Below are positions 1-6,882 of a DNA stretch of 50,275 nucleotides, in pieces. The translations under genes and the position numbers were made by a program. The notes under the pieces are model-generated. The model ran no database searches and was not told the origin of the DNA. It was given only the letters and a program-made list of their open reading frames with translations. Every line of letters begins with the position of its first letter. The stretch's first letter is position 1. This DNA is from a virus: positions 1 through 50,275 of IMG/VR virus record IMGVR_UViG_3300007276_000074; one strand, given 5' to 3'.

Positions 1-2
1 AT

Positions 3-245
3 ACTGAGCAATTAACAAGGCACAGACGTAGTAAAAAGCAATGGTGTATTGATTACCTGGGTGGCAGATGTAAGGCGTGCGGATATAGTAAATGTAACGC
101 CGCTCTTGAGTTCCACCATAGAAACCCAGGCGAGAAAGAGTTTCAATTCTCGAAGCACCAGAGAAATTCTTATGCCAAGCTGCAGGTGGAACTGGATAAG
201 TGTGACTTGCTGTGCGCTAACTGTCACAGAGAAGCTCATAATTGA
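3..245 (+). CDS. HNH endonuclease, 5' end cut by the window
   Basis: This reading frame is open from the first bases and has no in-window ATG, so the N-terminus is missing. The visible ~80 residues show a classic zinc-binding HNH fold: a CKAC pair, then the EFHHRNP segment with the catalytic His, then a CANCHREAH end where the second Cys pair and the last His of the motif sit. Such small free-standing HNH enzymes are common in phage genomes as homing-type nucleases or packaging helpers. The gene stops 4 bases before a tRNA gene. The fold call is firm; the role, selfish or useful to the phage, is open. Confidence 0.85.
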   Translation, partial: TEQLTRHRRSKKQWCIDYLGGRCKACGYSKCNAALEFHHRNPGEKEFQFSKHQRNSYAKLQVELDKCDLLCANCHREAHN

Positions 246-249
246 TTAA

Positions 250-336
250 GGACATGATGCATAATAGGAAATGCCCCCGCCTGTAAAGCGGAGCGCGGCT
301 AGTCCGATGTAGGTTCGACTCCTACTGTGTCCACCA
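250..336 (+). tRNA. tRNA-Tyr (anticodon GTA)
   Basis: A 7-bp acceptor stem (GGACATG with TGTGTCC, two G-T wobbles) encloses a D arm, an anticodon loop CTGTAAA with anticodon GTA at 283-285, a long class II variable arm with a CGG/CCG stem as expected for bacterial tRNA-Tyr, and a T arm GTAGG-TTCGACT-CCTAC. The CCA end is encoded at 334-336. It reads ordinary Tyr codons and is not a suppressor. The next tRNA starts 5 bases downstream. Confidence 0.93.
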
Positions 337-341
337 GCTTT

Positions 342-417
342 AGCGCTGTAGCTCAATTGGTAGAGCACCAGGCTTTGATCTTGGTTGTTGTAGGTTCGAC
401 CCCTACCAGCGCTTCCA
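342..417 (+). tRNA. tRNA-Gln (anticodon TTG)
   Basis: The acceptor stem AGCGCTG/CAGCGCT is perfect. The D arm GCTC..GAGC, the anticodon stem CCAGG/CTTGG around loop CTTTGAT (anticodon TTG at 375-377) and the T arm with TTCGACC are all canonical, and CCA is encoded. It pairs with tRNA-Tyr as a two-gene cluster at the head of the rightward arm and reads CAA/CAG codons. Confidence 0.94.
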
Positions 418-426
418 ATTAAATAC

Positions 427-456
427 TTGCATCCAAACAGTAACATGAAGTAGACT
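427..456 (+). promoter_or_regulatory. possible sigma70-like promoter
   Basis: TTGCAT and TAGACT are separated by 18 bases. The expected start point falls at or next to the ATG at 463, so a transcript from here would be almost leaderless. The match is moderate and was judged by eye only. Confidence 0.35.
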
Positions 457-462
457 GCGCTG

Positions 463-699
463 ATGAATACACCACCAATCGAAGAGTATTTGAAGACAGC
501 CGACTCCAAAACGTTGGATGTTCTATTCTGGATGCTGCATAACCGCGGATCCAACAACCAGGTAAGTACGACCCTGGAACACGTCGCAAAGGAATGCGGT
601 GTTACAAAAGTAACCGTCAACCGAACCTTCCAAAAATTGTATGATAAAGGATTTCTTACAAAGATTCGAAACGGTCAATATCAACTTCACAAGGTATAA
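463..699 (+). CDS. small winged-helix DNA-binding protein
   Basis: This 78-residue protein is a single winged helix-turn-helix. Residues about 36-68 run AKECGVTKVTVNRTFQKLYD followed by a GFL turn and a short wing (KIRNGQYQL). The pattern matches MarR/Crp-type and plasmid RepL-type wHTH domains, where the second helix reads DNA. Being first in the rightward arm, it may regulate the divergent control region, but no operator can be assigned. No ribosome site is seen ahead of the ATG. The domain call is good; the regulator role is inference. Confidence 0.75.
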   Translation: MNTPPIEEYLKTADSKTLDVLFWMLHNRGSNNQVSTTLEHVAKECGVTKVTVNRTFQKLYDKGFLTKIRNGQYQLHKV

Positions 700-703
700 A
701 CTA

Positions 704-1048
704 ATGGAAACATACTTCGACATCCTTTATTGGCTGGTAGATAATCCAGCACTTAGCGTCCCCGTACTCTTCGTTCAGTACGCAGCAGCAATGACGATCC
801 ACCACAAAGCTGACAACAAAATCGTTTCAGCGGTAGTTGGTGCGTGGTTTATACCACAGGACTTCATTGTGAATTTAGTAGCTTTTTCATTTATCGGTAT
901 GGAACGGCCGCACGAGTGGTTGGTGACACACAGGCTTAACAGGTGGTTGACGAGTACGGATACTGATCTGTTAGCCAGGTACAGATTCCAGGTGGCGGAC
1001 AAGATATGTATTCTGCTGCATAAATTTGACTCAGGGCATTGTATCTAA
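704..1048 (+). CDS. conserved phage protein, lysis-neighbourhood type
   Basis: The 114-residue reading starts at ATG 704, preceded by AAGG, rather than at an in-frame codon inside the previous gene. It has a hydrophobic first half (LVDNPALSVPVLFVQYAA, AWFIPQDFIVNLVAFSF) and ends in a KFDSGHC tail. That tail recalls small conserved phage proteins, ending in a Phe/Asp-rich HC motif, that usually lie beside holin or lysozyme genes. It overlaps the next gene in TAATG. No biochemical role is known to me for this family. Confidence 0.7.
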   Translation: METYFDILYWLVDNPALSVPVLFVQYAAAMTIHHKADNKIVSAVVGAWFIPQDFIVNLVAFSFIGMERPHEWLVTHRLNRWLTSTDTDLLARYRFQVADKICILLHKFDSGHCI

Positions 1049-1320
1049 TGTTTAGTAAATGCACTCCGCTGGTGAAATACCTGGCAAGTATCGGCACTAT
1101 AATCACAGCTTTGGCACTCATTGTGGGTGTTGCAGCTGCGGCCGGTGATACCCGGTGGGTTACAGTAGTAGCTCAGAATGCTTCGGAACAGAGAGAACTG
1201 CAGCGTGACATCAAGAAATTGGAGATCGAGGAAGAGCAAGGTACCGCTACTCCGGCTGATAAGGCCTATAAACAATTTCTTGAACTCCAGTTGCAAGAAC
1301 TGAAATCGATCGATGGGTAA
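1048..1320 (+). CDS. small membrane protein with coiled coil (spanin-like candidate)
   Basis: The ATG at 1048 overlaps the previous stop, which favours it over an in-frame TTG nine bases earlier. The 90 residues have one N-terminal membrane segment (ASIGTIITALALIVGVAAAA), then a charged helical stretch (SEQRELQRDIKKLEIEEEQ ... FLELQLQELKSI) able to form a coiled coil. This is the layout of an inner-membrane spanin or a small signal-anchored membrane protein. No lipoprotein partner (outer spanin) is embedded in another frame that I can see, so the spanin label is tentative. Confidence 0.6.
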   Translation: MFSKCTPLVKYLASIGTIITALALIVGVAAAAGDTRWVTVVAQNASEQRELQRDIKKLEIEEEQGTATPADKAYKQFLELQLQELKSIDG

Positions 1321-1340
1321 TAGGCTTAGAGTTTAGTTAC

Positions 1341-1754
1341 TTGAGTTTCTTCGCACGCCAGGATAAGGGTAGGATCTATGTTTTGCGTATAGTACTACCT
1401 GATGGTACTGTAGTACACAAGATCGGGATGGTGAATACCAACCGGTCAACCGATCGTATGATGGAGTTGCTGCGCTCGTGGTTTACTAAATACCGTTTTG
1501 TGCCATATACAGAACTAAGACTGGATATGGAAACTCCGTATCCGTTGGAGCTAGAAGCCCACATCCACAACTGCCTGGCGCATAAAGCTTGGGTGCCAAA
1601 TGAGAAGGTAGAAGGGCGCACTGAGATGTTTGAAAACCTGGACGAGTTCCGGGTTTTGCATTATTTGAAGACCTTCAATCATGACCTGATCAGAGATGGT
1701 CTGGTGTTGAACGGGGACGAATACCAAATTATAGGGAAGCTGATATCACCATGA
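1341..1754 (+). CDS. T5orf172/MUG113-type GIY-YIG-fold protein
   Basis: The 137-residue protein opens with the GIY-YIG-like strand pattern IYVLRI (about 12-17) and VHKIGM (25-30), followed by Arg residues on the next helix. It continues with ELEAHIHNCL and GRTEMFE, the acidic and closing motifs typical of the T5orf172/MUG113 branch of the GIY-YIG nuclease superfamily. The proposed start is TTG at 1341; the frame is open further upstream, so the N-terminus is uncertain. It overlaps the terminase small subunit gene by 4 bases (ATGA), so the two are probably translated together. Nuclease activity is plausible but unproven. Confidence 0.7.
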   Translation: MSFFARQDKGRIYVLRIVLPDGTVVHKIGMVNTNRSTDRMMELLRSWFTKYRFVPYTELRLDMETPYPLELEAHIHNCLAHKAWVPNEKVEGRTEMFENLDEFRVLHYLKTFNHDLIRDGLVLNGDEYQIIGKLISP

Positions 1755-2452
1755 CAGAATTATCTCTCGACTTTGTCCAATCTCAACTACCGAAACAGCA
1801 GCAGCTGTTGGTAGGGCAGGAGACAGTAGACGAAATAAACAAGCTGGCAACCGATCCGGATTACGGTGAGGAGTTCCTGACTGCGTACAAGGATTGCCTG
1901 AATGTGCTGTCCGACAGCCCGAAAAATAGCCATCGACAGTATCTCCAGGCAATGAAATTTTTCAGCTTGGTCGAGGTCGGCAACAGCCTGACTGACGCCT
2001 ACATAAAAGTTTTCCCGGAGCGGTACGATGCCAGACTGCGGAATAACCCCGGGGCGGATAAATCCATCATGCGGGGTGAGGCCTCCAGGTTCAACTCGAA
2101 CCGGATGGTCACAGAAATCCGACGGGTAGCTTCTACCCCGGTACAGTTGGTTCATCGCCACCTGCTGCACGAGGCCATTCTCGAGACGGCCAATCTTATG
2201 AAGAACGCACGCAGTGAGATGGTCCGGGCTAAGGCGGCCGACACTCTGATACGAGAGCTCAAGCCTGGAGAGGATACAACGTTGAACGTCAAAGTAGATG
2301 ATAACACGACATCGATAATTGATGAGTTACATAAGGCAACGAAGAACCTGGCTGCGGAACAATACAAGTCGGTCATGGCCGGGGTACCTTTGAAATCCAT
2401 TCAGGCTTCAAGATTGCTCGATAAGGATGAAGAGGAAGTCATAGATGTCTAA
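1751..2452 (+). CDS. terminase small subunit (probable)
   Basis: The 233-residue protein lies directly before, and overlaps by 8 bases, the large terminase gene, the normal position for the DNA-recognition subunit of the packaging motor. Residues about 70-130 (NSLTDAYIKVFPERYDARL ... GEASRFNSNRMVTEIRRVA) match the repeated helix pattern of small terminases, in which a helix-turn-helix is followed by an instruction-like A..LL..N..V segment. The C-terminus is acidic. The family is too diverse for sequence alone to be decisive; context carries the call. Confidence 0.75.
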   Translation: MTELSLDFVQSQLPKQQQLLVGQETVDEINKLATDPDYGEEFLTAYKDCLNVLSDSPKNSHRQYLQAMKFFSLVEVGNSLTDAYIKVFPERYDARLRNNPGADKSIMRGEASRFNSNRMVTEIRRVASTPVQLVHRHLLHEAILETANLMKNARSEMVRAKAADTLIRELKPGEDTTLNVKVDDNTTSIIDELHKATKNLAAEQYKSVMAGVPLKSIQASRLLDKDEEEVIDV

Positions 2453-4244
2453 ATGGACATTAGGAGATAGTGGTCTGGTTGTTCCAGACGACAAGATCAT
2501 AACGATCGAAGAAGAGCTGGGCATGGTGGAATCCTCTGATCCATCTGTTGTAGACCCTGAAGGAAAGCGAGCTGAGATTGACAACCATGGGTACGATTGG
2601 GATGGCCCCTGGATGCTGCCAGATGAAAAAGAAATTATTATTCCGGCGGCTCAGTCGGAGGAAGGCCTGGATCTGGATCTTGATGCCAGACTAAACCGCG
2701 TAGATTACAGCAGGTTTGAAAAGGACTACCGGCCCAGCCTATGGGCTTTGGAGATGGTAAATTTCATCAAGCTCGTCAACGGAGATGAAGGCGAAGAGAA
2801 CGAGTCTCCTATTATACATTACGACATGTATGACCAAGTCCCATACAATAACCAGAACCTGTTCGTCTCCTTCCGTGGATCGGCTAAGACAACAGCTCTA
2901 CACGAGTACGGGATTTTGTATCTGGCAACGTACGGCCACATCCCTGAATTTGGTCAGGTAGATGTTGGTATATATATTAGTGACACGATGGACAACGGGG
3001 TGAAATCAATGAGGACGAACCTCGAATTCCGTTGGAACAACAGTGACTTCCTGCAGAAGTACGTACCCGTAGCTAAGTTTACCGACGTTCGCTGGGAATT
3101 CCAGAATGCCGACGGAAAAAAGCTGTGTTTTCGTGGATTCGGCGCCAGCACTGGTGTCCGGGGATTTAAGGAATACGGTAAACGTCCGACCTGGTGTGGG
3201 TTCGACGATCTCATGTCAGACAAGAACGCTGTGTCACCGACTATCCAAAAGGATATCAAGCACATTATCTACAAAGCTGCACGCCAGGCGTTACACCCGG
3301 CTAAGCGTATGCAGATATGGACTGGTACTCCGTTCAACAAGGCTGATCCGCTGTATGAAGCGGCCGGCAGCGGAGCCTGGAACACCAGGGTTTACCCAAT
3401 CGCCGAGAAGTATCCTTGCACCAGAGAGGAATTCCGTGGTGGATGGGAAGATCGTTTTACATACGAATTCGTAAAAGGAGAGTATGATAACCTTAAGCTA
3501 AGTGGCGAATTGCCCTCTTTCAACCAGGAGCTTATGTTGAGAATTATGTCTGATGAAGATCGATTGGTGCAGGATGAGGATATCATCTGGTACGATCGTG
3601 ATCGTGTCATGCACGATAAATCCCGTTTCAATTTCTACATCACAACGGATCTTGGCACGTCAGACGGAGCTAAGAACGATTTCAGTGTTATATTGGTTTG
3701 GGCCTACAGCAGCAATGGTGATTGGCTCTTGGTAGATGGAATATGCAAACGGCAGTTGATGGACAAGAATATAGCTGACCTATTCCGTTTTGTGTCCGTA
3801 TACAGGCCACTGGAAGTAGGCATCGAGATCAACGGCCAGCAAAAAGGATTCATCCAATGGTTGCGGGGTGAAATGCTACATAAGCATATATTCTTCAACT
3901 TCACCAAACAAGGCTCTGTAGAAGGTGTACGCAGGACTGGTAAGAAGATAGCCACTTTCAAGTTGTGTGTTCCGCTATTCAAATCCAAAAAGATATGGTT
4001 TCCAGCAGAGCTCAAGGGTACACCTTTGATGGATGAAACTTTGGATGAATTGAGATATGCCACAAACGAGGCGTTCAAGTCAAAGCAGGACGACGTAGCA
4101 GACGCTATATCTATGTTGATGGAGATTGACTCCTACAAACCCAGTGCCTACGCTGAGACAGAGAAAACATTCAGTGAAGATGGTAGTTTCGCCTGGTTCA
4201 AGGAAGATGAAGAAGACGTTTACAAAAACAGTACAGTGTTTTAA
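2445..4244 (+). CDS. terL: terminase large subunit (packaging ATPase and nuclease)
   Basis: This 599-residue motor protein pumps DNA into the prohead and cuts concatemers. The ATPase half shows a Walker A-like SFRGSAKTT (F143-T150, catalytic Lys148) and a Walker B-like GFDDLM (D254/D255). The nuclease half shows ITTDLGTSDG with D402 at the end of a beta strand, then GIEINGQQ, and the closing KQDDVADAI motif (D550, D553), the usual RNase H-fold acidic set. Length is normal for the family. The gene is coupled to the small subunit and is followed by a 39-base spacer. Confidence 0.95.
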   Translation: MSKWTLGDSGLVVPDDKIITIEEELGMVESSDPSVVDPEGKRAEIDNHGYDWDGPWMLPDEKEIIIPAAQSEEGLDLDLDARLNRVDYSRFEKDYRPSLWALEMVNFIKLVNGDEGEENESPIIHYDMYDQVPYNNQNLFVSFRGSAKTTALHEYGILYLATYGHIPEFGQVDVGIYISDTMDNGVKSMRTNLEFRWNNSDFLQKYVPVAKFTDVRWEFQNADGKKLCFRGFGASTGVRGFKEYGKRPTWCGFDDLMSDKNAVSPTIQKDIKHIIYKAARQALHPAKRMQIWTGTPFNKADPLYEAAGSGAWNTRVYPIAEKYPCTREEFRGGWEDRFTYEFVKGEYDNLKLSGELPSFNQELMLRIMSDEDRLVQDEDIIWYDRDRVMHDKSRFNFYITTDLGTSDGAKNDFSVILVWAYSSNGDWLLVDGICKRQLMDKNIADLFRFVSVYRPLEVGIEINGQQKGFIQWLRGEMLHKHIFFNFTKQGSVEGVRRTGKKIATFKLCVPLFKSKKIWFPAELKGTPLMDETLDELRYATNEAFKSKQDDVADAISMLMEIDSYKPSAYAETEKTFSEDGSFAWFKEDEEDVYKNSTVF

Positions 4245-4283
4245 GGTGGCGTGTTATATTACTCCAAATTCTGAGAGGTCATT

Positions 4284-4907
4284 ATGTTAGTCAGTGAAGC
4301 CATAGCCAATTTGGCTAAGACAGAACTCAAAATGCTGAAAGTCGCCACAGACAGCGCTGCAGTCATGGGTTACATCAACGAAGCCGTACTCGAACTCCAC
4401 AAGCGATTTAACCTGTGGGAAGCCGAAGCTACCATCACCCAGCCTGATACAACCACGCTGAGTTACACCCTGGACGGGGTAGATGCCAATGTAGATATCG
4501 ATCTGTCAGACAAGATCCTGCTTGTGATAAACAAGATCTGGGATCCGGACGGTACAGAGCTCGAGCTGAATGACGAAGACGACGAAACCAGCCCGGCTAC
4601 ACCCAGGTACAACGTGATTGAGTTTCAAGAAGCCATAGCGCTTGATGCTTACAGCGTAACTTACCGGGCATCTCCGCTCGACAGGGCTCTGGTTACTGAA
4701 ACGATCGAACTTCCACCGTCTCTGTTTGAGGCGATGTACTTCTACGTCGGATTCCGTGCACACGTCTCACAGCGTGGCTCCAAGGAGTTCGAGAATGATA
4801 CCCACTTCAAGCGGTACGACCAGGCATGTGACCGGGTCCAGAAGTTGGGACTGATCGTCGCAGACAGCTACCACTCTCACAAATTTTACGACTCCTGCTT
4901 CCCCTAA
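4284..4907 (+). CDS. head-tail connector / neck protein (probable)
   Basis: The 207-residue protein begins with a helical region (SEAIANLAKTELKMLKVATD ... INEAVLELHKRFNLW), followed by a beta-rich middle and a C-terminal helix (FKRYDQACDRVQKLGLIV). This resembles the gp6/gp7-like adaptor proteins that form the ring under the portal, which typically recognise an N-terminal helical bundle and a beta domain. A good ribosome site (GAGAGG) precedes the ATG. It sits between the terminase and fibre genes, as expected for a tail-completion protein. Assignment rests on shape and context. Confidence 0.6.
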   Translation: MLVSEAIANLAKTELKMLKVATDSAAVMGYINEAVLELHKRFNLWEAEATITQPDTTTLSYTLDGVDANVDIDLSDKILLVINKIWDPDGTELELNDEDDETSPATPRYNVIEFQEAIALDAYSVTYRASPLDRALVTETIELPPSLFEAMYFYVGFRAHVSQRGSKEFENDTHFKRYDQACDRVQKLGLIVADSYHSHKFYDSCFP

Positions 4908-4910
4908 GCC

Positions 4911-6557
4911 GTGGCTAAAAAAATAAGCCGAGCTCTGATTAACAGCCGGGATTATGTTATCCGGCCGTTTTCTCTAAAGGGCCATGAGCACCCTGTGGAC
5001 TACCCAGTCAGTGTGGCTGATGAAACGGCAAGGGATGCTATAACATCTGACCAGCGCGTAGAGGGTATGCTAGCGTACACGCAGGATACTGCCACAACAT
5101 GGCAACTGCGTGGTGGTACGGCGAACGCAAATTGGGAAGTATTGATTCAAGGCGCTCTAACGTCGCATACATTGCTTTTGGATGTTGGGACTAACACACA
5201 CGTCGCTATTGACGCCCACATAGCTGACGCTACTCTTCATTTTACCCAGGCAGAGATATCGATTACTGAATCACAGGTCTCTGATCTGCAGTCTTACGCT
5301 CTGGCCACTCATGACCATGACGCAGATTACCTGGCGATAGCCGGTACAGCTGTTCTGGCCAATGCAATAGCAAGTGCAACTACATCGATCGATCTGGTTT
5401 CAGGTGCGGCTCCTACGGTAGGCCAAGTTCTGATGGCTACCTCATCTACTGCGGCAACATGGCAAGATCCAGCCAGCGGCCTTGGTGACATAGTTCAGGT
5501 CGGGACAATGTCCCAGAATTGGGTTGCGTATTTCTCAGCCGACAAAAATCTCACAGGTGACGTAGGGTTCCAATGGGACACGAATTCCCTGACACTTACC
5601 AGCTCGAGTGGTTGGGCCCTGGAAGTTCTCGGGCCAAGCACCGATATCCGTATAGGGACAGATGATGTTGCCGGCGGAACGACCAGGTCAAATGTTACTA
5701 CTAAAACCGGGCTGATCGCCGGAATGCACTACACCAATGCAGAGGAGGCAGCAGCTGGAATCCAGATCGAATCCAACGCTACCCAAAACATTCTGCGTCT
5801 CGGTGGCGGTTCCGCGGATGTAAACGCATCGACATCGATCGAAGGCTACCTGGCAGCTGATGCGGTAACTGTTACCGGAACAAAAATCCTGGATATCACT
5901 CAAGCGTTATTCACGATCGGTACATTCGTATTCAACATAGATCAGGCGCTAAGCGCATCAGAGGATGGTTATGTCCTGTCTTACGATAACACCAGTGGTG
6001 AAATATCCCTAAGCCCAGCAGGCATCGTACCAACTGGTACCCCGCTGGCTAACGAGATAGCCGTGTTCGACAGCGCAACATCTGCAGGCAGTAGCTCTGC
6101 GTTCACCTGGGATGGATCCATACTCACTGTAGGTGACTTCGTACTGGATAACGCTCTCGACACGCTAACAGCGCCTGGTAGTGCAACGTTCGGAGACCAG
6201 ACTGATGCCAGCGTTGGGGTAAACGTAGATTCAATATTAGCTGGCACACCGTTTTTTCAACTAATGCAAGCCGGCACCGTAAAAGGAATGCTGCGCTACT
6301 ACGATACAGCAGACAGGCTAGAGCTGGCCAGCCCAACGGATGACATAGAGATCAGACCTGGCAACGTAGATACTTACACCTTGAAGCAGGCCACATTCCT
6401 AGCTGGCAATTACTTATTCAATATCGATGAGACAGTCGGTGCATCCCAAGACGGTTATGTTCTGACGTACGACGACGCCAGCGGTGAGATAGGCCTACTG
6501 GCTAGTAGTGGCGGCGGAGATGCTGTAATATCACAACTTTTACTGATAGGAGCCTAG
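4911..6557 (+). CDS. modular tail fibre or appendage protein
   Basis: The 548 residues start at a GTG three bases after the previous stop, with little ribosome site, suggesting coupled translation. The N-terminal 60 residues (DETARDAITSDQRVEGMLAY ... TWQLRGG) resemble the attachment region of many phage fibres. The rest is a run of low-complexity beta modules including two DGYVL-[ST]-YD repeat units and a GTPLANEIAVF module (from residue 376) shared with the second fibre gene downstream. It probably forms an elongated trimer. No enzyme motif is visible. Confidence 0.75.
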   Translation: MAKKISRALINSRDYVIRPFSLKGHEHPVDYPVSVADETARDAITSDQRVEGMLAYTQDTATTWQLRGGTANANWEVLIQGALTSHTLLLDVGTNTHVAIDAHIADATLHFTQAEISITESQVSDLQSYALATHDHDADYLAIAGTAVLANAIASATTSIDLVSGAAPTVGQVLMATSSTAATWQDPASGLGDIVQVGTMSQNWVAYFSADKNLTGDVGFQWDTNSLTLTSSSGWALEVLGPSTDIRIGTDDVAGGTTRSNVTTKTGLIAGMHYTNAEEAAAGIQIESNATQNILRLGGGSADVNASTSIEGYLAADAVTVTGTKILDITQALFTIGTFVFNIDQALSASEDGYVLSYDNTSGEISLSPAGIVPTGTPLANEIAVFDSATSAGSSSAFTWDGSILTVGDFVLDNALDTLTAPGSATFGDQTDASVGVNVDSILAGTPFFQLMQAGTVKGMLRYYDTADRLELASPTDDIEIRPGNVDTYTLKQATFLAGNYLFNIDETVGASQDGYVLTYDDASGEIGLLASSGGGDAVISQLLLIGA

Positions 6558-6558
6558 A

Positions 6559-6882
6559 ATGGCCAGTACCGGACTAGTCCTTGGACAAGCAAACCCAGCA
6601 GCAGCAACACTGACTACGCTGTACACTGTACCGTCGATAACATACGCTGTTGGCAGCAGCATCATAATCTGCAACCGGTCTGCGACACCAACAGAATTCC
6701 GGATAGCTATTCGACCAGCTGGTGCGGCTATCTCAGATGAGCACTATATCTATTACGATATGGAAGTGTACAAGACGTTCATCGCAACTATCGGTTTCAC
6801 ATTAGCAACGACAGATGTTGTGTCCGTGTACGCAACACTCGCAACGCTATCATTCAATTTATTCGGACAGGAAATAACGTAA
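6559..6882 (+). CDS. small beta-sandwich virion protein
   Basis: The 107-residue protein, preceded by AGGAG, has the conserved opening MASTGLVLGQANPAAATLTT and the segment ICNRSATPTEFRIAIRPAG, then DEHYIYYDMEV and a SFNLFGQEIT end. I recognise this as a widespread small phage protein encoded next to fibre genes and predicted to be all beta. It is probably a fibre accessory or adaptor. Its stop overlaps the start of the next fibre gene (TAATG), which supports co-assembly. The exact function is not known to me. Confidence 0.7.
   Translation: MASTGLVLGQANPAAATLTTLYTVPSITYAVGSSIIICNRSATPTEFRIAIRPAGAAISDEHYIYYDMEVYKTFIATIGFTLATTDVVSVYATLATLSFNLFGQEIT

Noticed and set aside
49-249. A 66-residue frame beginning MITWVADVRR
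   Set aside because: It is a shadow of the HNH frame, which carries the zinc and HNH motifs.
246-620. Leftward 124-residue frame over the tRNA genes
   Set aside because: It covers two clear tRNAs and the start of the wHTH gene; its RGRTYNNQ-type peptide is the known false translation of tRNA sequence.
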